A DNA stretch of 34,474 nt from CAYRFE01 sp964423645 [NCBI: uncultured bacterium] (GCA_964423645.1 CAYRFE010000024.1:22209-56682), one strand, 5' to 3'. Positions 12,992 to 22,216 are shown, numbered from the stretch's first letter. Notes: a model not told the origin generated them from the letters alone. Made by a program: numbers and translations.

Positions 12992-13368
12992 AAAACTGAA
13001 TTATTTCAAAAGAAGAGACGTTTTTCGTTGTTGCTTTTCCATTTATTTCATACGAAGAGCGATGAACCCATTTCTGAATTTTTGAAAAGGTGATTGATTC
13101 CATTTCGATAAAGTCGAGTTTTCTTCCCAGTTCATTGATACACAACAGAGACCTTTGCAAAACTACAATAATTTTAATTTGTGCTCTTCCCACATCGCTC
13201 TCGTTAAAATCGAGAGGGACTTAAATTGTTATATAGTGGGGACTTCGTCCTCACACCCCAGTTCTCAAGTTGTAATTAAACGAGAGAATTTGAATTTTGC
13301 AAAGGTTTCACAACGGTATGTTCGTGGAAAAACATTTTTCTCACACAAGGAAGGCAGACTAAAAAAAA
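12992..13368. other. Intergenic region between convergent genes, mostly a MITE-like element
   Basis: About 375 bases with no supportable gene. It holds AT-rich unassigned sequence (12992-13147), the MITE-like element (13148-13309) and the outer-membrane protein terminator (13366-13388). Confidence 0.6.
13148..13309 (+). repeat. MITE-like element with 12-bp perfect terminal inverted repeats
   Basis: ACCTTTGCAAAA at 13151-13162 pairs with TTTTGCAAAGGT at 13295-13306; the repeats extend imperfectly to GAGACC... and ...GGTTTC. About 160 bp, non-coding, with an internal CTCTCG / CGAGAG hairpin and an inverted copy of the repeat palindrome (TATAGTGGGGACTTCGTCC at 13228 onward). ACA lies directly outside both ends, a possible 3-bp target duplication. 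From memory, GAGACCTTTGCA-type ends occur in IS5-like elements. A related degenerate copy lies at 7774-7870. Confidence 0.6.
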
Positions 13369-13388
13369 GGGCGGCTGAGCCGCCCTTT
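13366..13388 (-). terminator. Intrinsic terminator of the outer-membrane protein gene
   Basis: On the minus strand: AAAGGGCGGC-TCA-GCCGCCCTTT followed by further T residues (A-run at 13361-13368 on the plus strand). A 10-bp GC-rich stem plus T-tract, 19 bases beyond the stop codon. A textbook rho-independent terminator. Confidence 0.88.
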
Positions 13389-13406
13389 ACTACATAATGG
13401 CTTCAA

Positions 13407-13868
13407 TTACAATTTAAAAGAAATGCCGGCCATAATGCCGATATCGGTGCCTTCAATAAAACGGATTTTAAACTCGGTAAAAAGGGTATTACTGCTGTTC
13501 AATACATTAAAATCCATACCGCCGATGACATGCAATTTGAAATTGGTTGAACCGCCGCCGAACATAATTCCCGGACCACCGCCGATATAAGGTTTAATAG
13601 TTCCGCGTGACGGAACATAATACTGAATTGACGCATCGATAGCGACAGGCGTGGTGCCATCGGCAAAAATAAACTCCAGTTGGGGAACAAGGTATACATT
13701 ACGTGTAAGTGTCCCCAAATTGATATCTCCGCCAACCTGAAATGCTTCAGCATCAAAGTTGTAACCGGCTTTTACCGATGCGCGAGACAGAGCCATTTGA
13801 GAAGACCCCGCATACGCCAACGTTGACAACAACAGAACCGCACACGCTACAAAAACAAACTTTTTCAT
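13407..13868 (-). CDS. Small outer-membrane beta-barrel protein
   Basis: 153 residues from the ATG at 13868-13866, which has AAAAGGAGG just upstream; longer in-frame readings lack support. Signal peptide MKKFVFVACAVLLLSTLAYAG. The mature part (about 132 residues) alternates aromatic/hydrophobic and polar residues with Gly turns (VKAGYNF, YIGGGPGIMFGG, GIMAGISFKL) and ends in a hydrophobic beta-signal-like FKL, as in eight-stranded barrels of the OmpW/OMP_b-brl type. Monocistronic, with its own promoter and terminator. A structural or porin-like role is likely; the ligand is unknown. Confidence 0.78.
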   Translation of the reverse strand: MKKFVFVACAVLLLSTLAYAGSSQMALSRASVKAGYNFDAEAFQVGGDINLGTLTRNVYLVPQLEFIFADGTTPVAIDASIQYYVPSRGTIKPYIGGGPGIMFGGGSTNFKLHVIGGMDFNVLNSSNTLFTEFKIRFIEGTDIGIMAGISFKL

Positions 13869-13900
13869 ACATCCTCCTTTTGATAAATACAACAGACCTA

Positions 13901-13928
13901 AGTATACACACTGAAGAGTAAAAATCAA
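13901..13928 (-). promoter_or_regulatory. Promoter of the outer-membrane protein gene
   Basis: Minus strand: -35 TTGATT (13928-13923), 16-base spacer, -10 TATACT (13906-13901). It leaves a 5' untranslated region of about 27 bases with a good AAAAGGAGG site. Confidence 0.7.
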
Positions 13929-14064
13929 GGTAAAATCGTGTTTTTGCGAACAGGTAACAGGTTTATTTTGCTCAAAATTTGTTATCCCTGCAAAATTGAT
14001 GGCGAAAAACGGATTCTCCAAGGCCAAAACTGTTCTTTGAGTGTGAGGGTTATTGCTTATTTAC

Positions 14065-14092
14065 TTGCATTTTTCTCAGAATATGCTACAAA
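14065..14092 (+). promoter_or_regulatory. Promoter of serS
   Basis: -35 TTGCAT (14065-14070), 16-base spacer, -10 TACAAA (14087-14092) preceded by TGC (extended -10 type). Transcription from about 14099 leaves a short leader containing GAGGGG at 14101. Confidence 0.5.
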
Positions 14093-14116
14093 AAGAGAGA
14101 GAGGGGTTGATTATAC

Positions 14117-15400
14117 ATGTTAGACATCAAATATGTGCTTGAGAATACGCAAGAGGTTGTTTCACGTTTGAAGACACGAAACGCTGATTATTCCCAAGAA
14201 ATTGAAAAAGTTGTGAAGCTTGACGGTGAACGACGTGAATGTATTAAAAAAACGGAGGCGTTAAAAAACGAACGTAATACACAATCAAAATTGGTCGGAC
14301 AATATAAAAAAGAGGGTAAAGATGCGTCCGGGATTATGGATGCAGTGCGTGAAATGGGAGATGAAATTAAAAAAACTGACGATCGGCTCACGATAATTGA
14401 GCAACAACTGCGTGATATCATGTTGGTTATTCCCAATTTGCCCCATCCTTCGATCCCTATAGGAGTTGACGAAAAAGCAAATGTGGAAGTGTCGCGTATC
14501 GGCAAACCTCGTGAATTCTCCTTTCCGATTCAGGACCATGTCGCCATTGGCGAAGCCAGGATGTTGTTAGATACTGAGCGTGCGGTAAAGATCGCCGAAT
14601 CACGTTTTTCAATTTTAAAAGGCGATATGGCATTATTCGAACGTGCGATAACGAGTTTTATGCTTGATACTCATACCAAGGATCACGGCTATACAGAATG
14701 CTGGGTACCGTATATGGTCAATCGCAAAGCGATGACCGGGACAGGGCAATTGCCGAAATTCGAAGAAGACATGTACGCTTTGCGTGATGATGATTTATTT
14801 TTGATCTCTACCGCGGAAATTCCGCTTACGAATTACTATGCCGACGAAATTCTTGACGAATCGGTTTTGCCGGTAAATTTGACCGCGTATACGCCCTGTT
14901 TTCGGCGTGAAGCGGGTACATACGGAAAAGATACACGCGGACTGATCAGACAACACCAATTCGATAAAGTTGAACTGGTGAAATTTGTGCACCCCGACCG
15001 CTCGTATGATGAATTGGACCTTCTACGGAGTCATGCTGAAAAAATACTTTCCCTGCTTGAATTACCGTACCGAGTTGTCACGCTGTCAACCGGGGATATG
15101 GGATTTGGCAGCGCAAAGACGTATGATATTGAAGTGTGGTTACCGGCCCAAAATTGTTATCGTGAGATCTCTTCATGTTCGAATTACGAAGATTTCCAAG
15201 CACGCCGTGCAAATATACGGTTTAAGGACACAACGGGTAAAAACAGATTGGTACATACTCTTAACGGATCAGCGCTTGCCGTAGGGCGCACATTGGTTGC
15301 CATTCTCGAGAATTACCAAAATGAAGACGGTTCTGTGTCGGTGCCTGCAGTTTTACAGCAATACATGCAAGGAAAGAAAACAGTCTTTGTCGGTAAATAA
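14117..15400 (+). CDS. serS: Seryl-tRNA synthetase
   Basis: 427 residues, full length. The N-terminal coiled-coil arm (about 28-105) contacts the long variable arm of tRNA-Ser. The class II catalytic core follows, with the TAEIPLTNYYADE segment, motif 2 (FRREAGTYGKDTRGLIRQHQF) and motif 3 (NGSALAVGRTLVAILENYQ). It charges tRNA-Ser (and tRNA-Sec where present) with serine. Start ATG with GAGGGG upstream. It is transcribed alone, divergent from the outer-membrane protein gene. Confidence 0.97.
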   Translation: MLDIKYVLENTQEVVSRLKTRNADYSQEIEKVVKLDGERRECIKKTEALKNERNTQSKLVGQYKKEGKDASGIMDAVREMGDEIKKTDDRLTIIEQQLRDIMLVIPNLPHPSIPIGVDEKANVEVSRIGKPREFSFPIQDHVAIGEARMLLDTERAVKIAESRFSILKGDMALFERAITSFMLDTHTKDHGYTECWVPYMVNRKAMTGTGQLPKFEEDMYALRDDDLFLISTAEIPLTNYYADEILDESVLPVNLTAYTPCFRREAGTYGKDTRGLIRQHQFDKVELVKFVHPDRSYDELDLLRSHAEKILSLLELPYRVVTLSTGDMGFGSAKTYDIEVWLPAQNCYREISSCSNYEDFQARRANIRFKDTTGKNRLVHTLNGSALAVGRTLVAILENYQNEDGSVSVPAVLQQYMQGKKTVFVGK

Positions 15401-15411
15401 CGGGAAAAGCC

Positions 15412-15440
15412 TTGAAAAAAAACAATAGCCGTGTTACAAT
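15412..15440 (+). promoter_or_regulatory. Promoter of the glmS-crp-cyclase operon
   Basis: -35 TTGAAA (15412-15417), 17-base spacer, -10 TACAAT (15435-15440). It starts 11 bases after the serS stop and gives a leader of about 34 bases with AAGGAG at 15467-15472. No room or sequence for a glmS ribozyme. Confidence 0.75.
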
Positions 15441-15480
15441 TAAACGGAACACCGGATATTTCAGCGAAGGAGTTTAATGT

Positions 15481-17322
15481 ATGTGTGGTATAGTAGGGTA
15501 TTTGGGGAATGCGAATGCCGTTCCTCTATTGGTTGACGGATTAAAAAGACTTGAATATCGAGGATACGACTCAGCCGGCATTGCAATATTTGATAAAAAT
15601 GATGAAATAATCATTGATAAAGTTGCGGGTAAGGTTAAAGAACTTGAAAAAAGGATCGATAAAAAAAACTATTCTTCAACAGTAGGAATTGCTCATACAC
15701 GTTGGGCGACACATGGTGCTCCCAATGATAACAATGCGCATCCTCACTTGGATTGTACGGGCAATATCGCAGTAGTGCATAATGGTATAATAGAAAATTA
15801 TCGCGCCCTTAAGACATTGCTCGAAAAGAAGAATCACACTTTTTATACCGAGACCGATACCGAAGTGCTCGCACATTTGGTCGAAGAATATTATGACGGT
15901 GATCTTTATGGAACGGTGTGCAAAGCGTTACTGAAAGTAGAAGGAACATATGGAATCGCAGTCATTCATAAAGAACATCCTGATGAAATAATTGCAGCTC
16001 GTAAAGGAAGTCCTCTTATCGTAGGACGTGGCGATGACGGCAACTACTATATTGCCAGTGATGTCGCTGCGCTCATTCGCCATACACGTAATATCATTTA
16101 TCTTGATGAGGGTGATGTCGTGCATGTGAAGCGCGGACAGGAATTAATTATCCGGAATATTATTGAGAATGTGAATAAAACGCATGAATATCAACAAATA
16201 GACATGGATCTTGATGAAATAGAAAAGAACGGGTATCCGCATTTTATGCTTAAAGAAATTAATGAGCAGGATATGACGGTATTGAACGCCATCAGAGGGC
16301 GTCTTGATGTGCAAAACGGCGAAGCAATTTTGGCGGGTTTGTCAGAAATGTTGCCGGTTCTTCGTCAAGCTAAACGAATAATTCTGACTGCGTGCGGTAC
16401 ATCGTGGCATGCGGCTCTTATCGGCGAGTATATTATTGAGAGTATGGCGGGGATTCCGGTCGAAGTGGAATATGCCAGTGAGTTCAGATATAAAAATCCG
16501 ATACTTGAGCCCGGAACGGTGGTTTTTGTGATTTCTCAGTCAGGTGAAACGGCAGACACCCTTGCCGCTTTGCGCGAAGCGAAGCTTAAGGGAGCTCCGA
16601 TTTACGGTATATGTAATGTCGTCGGCTCTACCATTTCACGCGAGACCGATGCGGGTGTGTATATCCATGCAGGTCCTGAGATCGGTGTCGCATCTACGAA
16701 AGCATTTACTTCGCAGGTTATGGTGTTGACACTTCTTGGATTATTGCTTGGAAGAATGCGTAACTTTTCGCGAGAAAGCGGTATTCGTATGGTTCAGGAG
16801 ATTCAAAAACTTCCTGAAAAGATCCGTGAACTTCTTTCTACTGCAGATGAGATACGCCGTGTAACAAGTTTTTTCACGAAAACGCAACATGCGTTATTTT
16901 TGGGAAGACACATAAATTACCCTGTTGCGCTTGAAGGCGCATTGAAACTCAAAGAAATATCATATATCCATGCAGAGGGGTATCCTGCGGCGGAGATGAA
17001 ACATGGTCCTATTGCACTTATCGACAGTAATATGCCCTGTGTGGTGATCGCTACGAATGATGATATTATGTATGATAAGGTTATTTCAAATATTCAGGAG
17101 ATCAAGGCTCGATCAGGAAAAGTCATCGCGGTAGCAACAGTCGGTAATAAAAAAATCAGAGAGATCGTTGATGACGTCATTTATGTTCCCGAGACATTAC
17201 CGTTGCTATCACCAATCATTAACGTTATACCGTTGCAACTGTTGTCGTATTATGTCGCAGTTGACCGCGGGTGTGATATTGACCAACCGAGAAATTTAGC
17301 AAAGAGTGTTACCGTTGAGTAA
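15481..17322 (+). CDS. glmS: Glutamine-fructose-6-phosphate aminotransferase (isomerizing)
   Basis: 613 residues. N-terminal class II glutamine amidotransferase with nucleophile Cys2 (MCGIVGYLG), the HTRWATHG and HNGIIENY motifs, then two SIS sugar-isomerase domains (TACGTSWHAAL, ISQSGETADTL) and the conserved C-terminal LAKSVTVE. It makes glucosamine-6-phosphate from fructose-6-phosphate and glutamine, the first step toward UDP-GlcNAc for peptidoglycan and lipopolysaccharide. AAGGAG precedes the ATG at 15481. First gene of a long run of closely spaced genes; the CRP-type regulator follows after 23 bases. Confidence 0.97.
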   Translation: MCGIVGYLGNANAVPLLVDGLKRLEYRGYDSAGIAIFDKNDEIIIDKVAGKVKELEKRIDKKNYSSTVGIAHTRWATHGAPNDNNAHPHLDCTGNIAVVHNGIIENYRALKTLLEKKNHTFYTETDTEVLAHLVEEYYDGDLYGTVCKALLKVEGTYGIAVIHKEHPDEIIAARKGSPLIVGRGDDGNYYIASDVAALIRHTRNIIYLDEGDVVHVKRGQELIIRNIIENVNKTHEYQQIDMDLDEIEKNGYPHFMLKEINEQDMTVLNAIRGRLDVQNGEAILAGLSEMLPVLRQAKRIILTACGTSWHAALIGEYIIESMAGIPVEVEYASEFRYKNPILEPGTVVFVISQSGETADTLAALREAKLKGAPIYGICNVVGSTISRETDAGVYIHAGPEIGVASTKAFTSQVMVLTLLGLLLGRMRNFSRESGIRMVQEIQKLPEKIRELLSTADEIRRVTSFFTKTQHALFLGRHINYPVALEGALKLKEISYIHAEGYPAAEMKHGPIALIDSNMPCVVIATNDDIMYDKVISNIQEIKARSGKVIAVATVGNKKIREIVDDVIYVPETLPLLSPIINVIPLQLLSYYVAVDRGCDIDQPRNLAKSVTVE

Positions 17323-17345
17323 ACGTTAACAAAGGAGGTACCACC

Positions 17346-18014
17346 GTGGGTGTCCTGGTGAATGAAAAAGTGTTCGAAAAATTCGGTAAAGAATTTATGA
17401 AGGGCGATGTCATCTTCTATGAAGGTGAAGAAGGCCAGACCATGTATATCATTTACGAGGGGAAAGTAAAGATAACCAAACGTGCTCGTGACGTTGAGAC
17501 CACTCTCGCGGTGTTACAAGCCGGTGATTTTTTCGGCGAAATGTCTATTATTGACGAGAGCCCTCGCAGTGCAACCGTTATTGTAGAAGAGGACAGTACC
17601 AAGTTAATAGTCATTGACCAAAAAGTGTTTGAATCTCAGATTCAAACAAATCCTAAGATTATTATGCAAATTTTGAAAAAAATGAGCACTCGTATTCGAG
17701 ATACCGATAAACAGATCGAAAATTTGTTACTCAAAGATATCACATCACGCATTATTGGAACAATGCGTATGTTGCTTGATAAGTGTGAAGAGCATGATGA
17801 AAATGGTTACTTCGTATTTGATTACGAAGGTCTTCAAAAAGAGATTGCCGGGCGCTTAGGGTTGCCTATCGCAAAGGTCATTGAAGTGTTGGAAGCGGTT
17901 GTGCGCGGAAGAATGGCGATAATAAACGGCAGTAATTATCTTATACGTGACCGCGAAGAACTTGACCACTACATGGAATACCTCAATCTCCGCGAGCGTT
18001 ACAGCGGAGTGTGA
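17346..18014 (+). CDS. CRP/FNR-family cyclic-nucleotide-responsive transcription regulator
   Basis: 222 residues from a GTG with AAAGGAGG ten bases upstream. N-terminal cyclic-nucleotide-binding domain (about 10-125) with the phosphate-binding cassette FFGEMSIIDESPRSATV. It keeps the Glu and Arg that contact cAMP, so it is cAMP-responsive rather than FNR-like, and there is no N-terminal Cys cluster. A dimerisation helix (about 110-140) is followed by a winged-helix DNA-binding domain (about 145-215, YEGLQKEIAGRLGLPIAKVIEVLE). The adenylate cyclase gene begins three bases downstream of its stop and a cAMP phosphodiesterase comes next, so the three form a cAMP module. Confidence 0.88.
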   Translation: MGVLVNEKVFEKFGKEFMKGDVIFYEGEEGQTMYIIYEGKVKITKRARDVETTLAVLQAGDFFGEMSIIDESPRSATVIVEEDSTKLIVIDQKVFESQIQTNPKIIMQILKKMSTRIRDTDKQIENLLLKDITSRIIGTMRMLLDKCEEHDENGYFVFDYEGLQKEIAGRLGLPIAKVIEVLEAVVRGRMAIINGSNYLIRDREELDHYMEYLNLRERYSGV

Positions 18015-18016
18015 GT

Positions 18017-20131
18017 ATGACGTTGTCAAAACGGCATAAGCAGTTGGGAATTGTTGCCTCAATAATCATTTCTGTAGTTCTTGCATCGTATATACTTTTA
18101 CCGGGTTTTTTTTCTTCCGTTGAGTTATTTTTTCTTGACCTTAGAATGACATTTTTCATGGGCGATACTGAAGTTGCAGAAACTCGTGCGGATGCTCCTT
18201 CATCAAAGATTGTTTTTATCAATGTCGATGATGAAAGTCTTGCGGTATATGGTAAATGGCCGTGGAAAAGATCAATTTATATTCCTTTTTTGCAAAAACT
18301 GCAGAATATGAATGTAAAATTAGTCTTTGTCGATATATATTTCCCTGAAAAATCTGATGATGACAAAGACCTTGCGGAGATCGTAAGGAAATATCCGAAT
18401 ATTGGATTCGTATATAATTTTTATACTGAGTCGCCGGTCCCTATGGACGAACAGACAAAAAGGAATATTGAAAAATGGTCTATTCCGGTAAATGCACCGT
18501 CTAATCCGGTTGTAAAAGGCATATTTCCGACAATTTCGCCCATTTCTGATCATTCTTTTTTGGGACACGATTTTATTGAAAAAAGTGATCGGGGCAATAC
18601 CTATCGCCATGTACCTGAATTTGTAATATACGAGAACAGATTGTACCCTTCCATCTCAACAGTATTATATATGCTTTACAACGGGTATTCAATTTCCGAT
18701 ATACGATATGATAACAATAAATTATACCTTAAAGACATGTATGTGCCAACAAACTCGCTTGGACAACGGTTGGTTCATTTTAATAGTGCTGTTTCTCGAG
18801 AAAATTCAACGATACGTAAATTTTCATTTAAGGATTTTATGTCCGATGATCTTCAATTTGATCTTACCGATAAGATTGTATTTTTTGGGATAACTGCAAA
18901 AGGGTTAATGTCAATAGGCGATATGAAAATTACTCCGGTCGGGGAAATGCCCGGTATGGAGTATTATGCCAATGCGACAATAAATTTGTTTGAAAAAAAA
19001 TTCATTCGTGAAATTCCTCGTGGCGTAAGTAGCGTTGTTTTTATTATACTGGTTGCAGTTTTTGGATGGTTGAATATGCGGTATAAAGGTTATAAAAATG
19101 CTATTACTGCTGTATTGTTCATCATCGGATTTATTCTTGCAGGTTTTGTTTTGTATTCTTCGGATGTTTATATACGAATGGGAGATACATTTATTGGTTT
19201 AATTTCTATGTATATCGGCACGACCTATTATAAATATATTTCCGAAGAGAAAGAAAAAAAGATGATTCGCGGGATGTTCTCATCATATGTATCGGAAAGT
19301 ATTGTCCGCGAATTGATCTTAAACCCTCAGCTTGCAACTTTACAAGGCAAGAAACGTGATATGAGTGTGTTGTTTTCCGATATAGTGGGATTTACGACAT
19401 TTACTGAGAAACATGATGCGCAATATGTGGTCTCGCGTTTGAATGAGTATTTACAAGCTATGACCGAATCAATACTTGATGAGGGAGGAACGCTTGATAA
19501 ATTTGTAGGTGATGAGATCATGGCATTATTCGGTGCGCCGATCGATACTCCCAATAACGCTTCTGTTGCAGTGCGTGCAGGACTTGCCATGCGTAAAAAA
19601 CTGAAAGAATTAAAAAAGAAATGGAAAGAGGAAGATAAAGAAATATTAGACATGGGGATAGGTATAAACAGCGGGGAAATGCTTGTGGGTAATATCGGTG
19701 CCGAGAATAAAAAAATGGATTATACCGTTATCGGCGACAATGTGAATCTTGGTGCGCGAATCGAAGCATTAACACGTGTGTACGGTATTTCTATAATAAT
19801 AACCGAATTAACGTTCAATCGTCTCGAGCCGGATTTACGTACGAGATGCCGTGAGATTGATCTGGTGAAGGTCAAAGGGAAAAATGAGCCGGCAAGGTTA
19901 TACCAGGTAATGGAAGATATCTTACCGGAAGCATTCTTATTTAATTTTTCTGAAGGCTTAAAGACATATCGTGCAGAATCATGGGATGAGGCAGAACGGT
20001 TCATGCAAGAAGCGCTTCATATACTACCGAATGATTATCCGGCACAATTGTTTCTTGAACGCATTGCCTATTATCGTGAAAATCCTCCACCCAAACCTTG
20101 GGATGGTTCATTCACCATGACCGAAAAGTAA
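18017..20131 (+). CDS. CHASE2-domain class III adenylate cyclase
   Basis: 704 residues from the ATG at 18017 (GGAG at 18005-18008; a GTG at 18011 is the alternative). An N-terminal membrane helix, an extracytoplasmic CHASE2 sensor domain (about 45-335), three membrane helices (about 338-405) and a class III cyclase domain (about 440-625). Metal-binding Asp in VLFSDIVGFT (near 453) and GDE (near 499), base-recognising Lys in LDKFVGDE and Thr in DYTVIGDNVN (the K/T pair seen in adenylate cyclases such as Spirulina CyaC), and the transition-state Asn/Arg in NVNLGAR. A short TPR-like tail follows. It makes cAMP in response to an unknown periplasmic signal, probably for the CRP-type protein encoded upstream. 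Confidence 0.9.
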   Translation: MTLSKRHKQLGIVASIIISVVLASYILLPGFFSSVELFFLDLRMTFFMGDTEVAETRADAPSSKIVFINVDDESLAVYGKWPWKRSIYIPFLQKLQNMNVKLVFVDIYFPEKSDDDKDLAEIVRKYPNIGFVYNFYTESPVPMDEQTKRNIEKWSIPVNAPSNPVVKGIFPTISPISDHSFLGHDFIEKSDRGNTYRHVPEFVIYENRLYPSISTVLYMLYNGYSISDIRYDNNKLYLKDMYVPTNSLGQRLVHFNSAVSRENSTIRKFSFKDFMSDDLQFDLTDKIVFFGITAKGLMSIGDMKITPVGEMPGMEYYANATINLFEKKFIREIPRGVSSVVFIILVAVFGWLNMRYKGYKNAITAVLFIIGFILAGFVLYSSDVYIRMGDTFIGLISMYIGTTYYKYISEEKEKKMIRGMFSSYVSESIVRELILNPQLATLQGKKRDMSVLFSDIVGFTTFTEKHDAQYVVSRLNEYLQAMTESILDEGGTLDKFVGDEIMALFGAPIDTPNNASVAVRAGLAMRKKLKELKKKWKEEDKEILDMGIGINSGEMLVGNIGAENKKMDYTVIGDNVNLGARIEALTRVYGISIIITELTFNRLEPDLRTRCREIDLVKVKGKNEPARLYQVMEDILPEAFLFNFSEGLKTYRAESWDEAERFMQEALHILPNDYPAQLFLERIAYYRENPPPKPWDGSFTMTEK

Positions 20132-20142
20132 GGGAGAGAACT

Positions 20143-20922
20143 ATGGAAATACGTGTGCTGGGATGCTATGGAAATCAAATGCTTCAGTATCGGACAACCT
20201 GTCTGATTGTGAATAAGACTATTGCAATTGATGCAGGGGCATTAACAGCGGGATTATCATTTGAAGAGCAATTGATGCTGGATCATATTGTGATCACGCA
20301 TTCGCATCTTGATCATATTAAAGACCTTGCGTTTCTCGGAGATACGGTCATTGCACGAAAAGAGAATCCTATCGTCATACATGGCGAAACCCATACGATC
20401 AGAGCTATTACGGAGCATTATTTTAATAATATTATCTGGCCGGATTTTACCAGTATTCCAACGACTGACAAGCCGGTGTTTGGTCTTGATGTCATTGAAA
20501 AAGAAAAAGAATTTGATATCAATGGTATTCGTTTTTTTGGTGTTCAAACACCGCATCCTGTTCATACCTTGGGGTATTTTATTCGTGATAATAAAAACAC
20601 CGTCCTGCATGTCAGTGATACGGGTATTACCGATCGTATTTGGGAGTTCGCAGCAAAAGAGGTCAATTTGCGTGCAATTTTTATTGAAGCCTCATTTCCC
20701 AATGATATGCACGGACTTGCAAAAGCATCGGGGCATTTAACACCTGATCTTATCGCCGGAGAGCTTGAAAAGGTTGGCAAGCGGGAGAAAAATATTGATG
20801 TTTATGTTTATCATTTGAAACCTTTGTATAAGGAAAAACTTATTCGTGAAATCAATCAAATAAAAGCAGAAGGATTTACCATCCGTATTATGGAGCAGGA
20901 TTCAATTATTTCATATGCTTGA
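20143..20922 (+). CDS. Class II 3',5'-cyclic nucleotide phosphodiesterase (metallo-beta-lactamase fold)
   Basis: 259 residues from the ATG at 20143 (GGGAG upstream; a longer in-frame reading from 20098 overlaps the cyclase gene and is not supported). Metallo-beta-lactamase fold with THSHLDH (HxHxDH zinc motif), the second-site residues in HVSDTG, and C-terminal YHLKP supplying a late His. Order and spacing fit the class II phosphodiesterases (yeast PDE1, Vibrio CpdP), which cleave cAMP to AMP. The position directly after the cyclase supports a role in switching the cAMP signal off. Its stop overlaps the next gene by eight bases. Confidence 0.82.
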   Translation: MEIRVLGCYGNQMLQYRTTCLIVNKTIAIDAGALTAGLSFEEQLMLDHIVITHSHLDHIKDLAFLGDTVIARKENPIVIHGETHTIRAITEHYFNNIIWPDFTSIPTTDKPVFGLDVIEKEKEFDINGIRFFGVQTPHPVHTLGYFIRDNKNTVLHVSDTGITDRIWEFAAKEVNLRAIFIEASFPNDMHGLAKASGHLTPDLIAGELEKVGKREKNIDVYVYHLKPLYKEKLIREINQIKAEGFTIRIMEQDSIISYA

Positions 20923-22216
20923 CGTCATAGAACTAATTCGAGCCAAACGAGACGGAGGCGTCTTATCAGGGGAGCAAATTCGCTCCCTTGTTTCATCCTA
21001 TGTGCATGACACGATGCCTGATTATCAAATGGCCTCCTTTCTTATGGCTTCGTTTTTACAAGGTCTTTCCACTGAAGAGACTGTTGGGCTTACAGATGCG
21101 ATGTTACACTCGGGGGAAATATATAGTTTCGATGATTATGATCATCCGATTGTTGACAAGCACAGTACCGGCGGTGTCGGTGATAAAATCTCTCTTTTGC
21201 TTGCTCCTTTGTTGGCAGCGTTAGGTTTTTATAACCCGATGATGTCCGGACGTGGGTTAGGGCATACCGGCGGGACAGTGGATAAGCTTGAATCAATTAA
21301 AGGGTATTCACCCGAATTACCGCTCGATGTGATAAAAACAATGTTGCATGAATCCGGTTGTGCAATGTTTTCACAGAGCCCCGCTATTGTTCCTGCCGAT
21401 AAAAAAATGTATGCATTGCGTGATGCGACCGGAACTGTAGAAAATATCTCCTTGATTACGGCAAGTATTGTATCAAAGAAGAAAGCAGCCGGAATTCAAA
21501 CAATAGTCTATGACGTGAAGTGTGGTAACGGTGCATTTATGAAGACACGCGAGGATGCAGATGCGTTGGCGAAGAGTTTGCTTGCGGTATCTCGCGGTTT
21601 AGGAATGAATCCTTCCGCCTTGGTTACGGACATGAATCAAGTATTGGGGTATGCGGTCGGTAATGCACTTGAAGTACAAGAAATATTGCACATGATGGAT
21701 GGTTCGGCTGTTGTTGCTGATGTTCGAGAATTGACCTATCGCTTGGCATATGCAATCGCATCACATTATTCACAAGATTCATGGGAAATGTTTTCACAAA
21801 AATGCGATAATCTTATTGCCTCCGGTGAGGTTTATGTTCGTTTTGAAAAAATGATATTACGCGGTGGCGGATCAATCGATGCGCTTGCATATATCAGAAA
21901 AGGGAATTTCATAAAAAAAATATATGAAATGCGGAGTACAATGTCAGGATTTGTCAGCTCGATGAATACATTTTCAATAGGAAAAGCATTGATCTATCTC
22001 GGAGGAGGGCGGCTGAAAAAGGAAGATTCCGTCAATCACTCCGTCGGGATAGAGATGTGTAAAAAAATAGGTGAAGCCGTTCATGTAGGAGATGTTATTT
22101 GTCGTGTGTATTTCGAGAGTGAGGAAAAAAAAGATGCTGCCTTGCCGCTTTTATTTGACAGTATCACAATCAGTGACACATATGAAAAAAATCCTCTTGT
22201 GTATACGATTATGTAG
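20915..22216 (+). CDS. Pyrimidine-nucleoside (or thymidine) phosphorylase
   Basis: 433 residues. Contains the family signature SGRGLGHTGGTVDKLESI (about 109-126), the phosphate-binding DKHSTGGVGDK (about 80-90), an alpha domain of helices at the N-terminus and the alpha/beta domain after. It splits thymidine, deoxyuridine and (if the PyNP type) uridine into base and (deoxy)ribose-1-phosphate for salvage. The length and HSTGGVGDK motif fit Gram-positive-type PyNP or DeoA; which one cannot be decided by eye. Overlaps its neighbours at both ends (8 and 35 bases). Confidence 0.9.
   Translation: MLDVIELIRAKRDGGVLSGEQIRSLVSSYVHDTMPDYQMASFLMASFLQGLSTEETVGLTDAMLHSGEIYSFDDYDHPIVDKHSTGGVGDKISLLLAPLLAALGFYNPMMSGRGLGHTGGTVDKLESIKGYSPELPLDVIKTMLHESGCAMFSQSPAIVPADKKMYALRDATGTVENISLITASIVSKKKAAGIQTIVYDVKCGNGAFMKTREDADALAKSLLAVSRGLGMNPSALVTDMNQVLGYAVGNALEVQEILHMMDGSAVVADVRELTYRLAYAIASHYSQDSWEMFSQKCDNLIASGEVYVRFEKMILRGGGSIDALAYIRKGNFIKKIYEMRSTMSGFVSSMNTFSIGKALIYLGGGRLKKEDSVNHSVGIEMCKKIGEAVHVGDVICRVYFESEEKKDAALPLLFDSITISDTYEKNPLVYTIM

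Noticed and set aside
13407-14027. Longer start for the outer-membrane protein (206 residues)
   Set aside because: It would read through the predicted promoter and put the signal peptide in the middle; the ATG at 13868 has a strong ribosome binding site and an immediate signal peptide.
13938-14123. 61-codon open frame between the outer-membrane protein gene and serS
   Set aside because: It spans the divergent promoter region, lacks a ribosome binding site and recognisable features, and runs past the serS start.
15441-15480. A glmS ribozyme/riboswitch before glmS
   Set aside because: The space between the -10 box and the start is about 40 bases, far too short, and no matching sequence is present.
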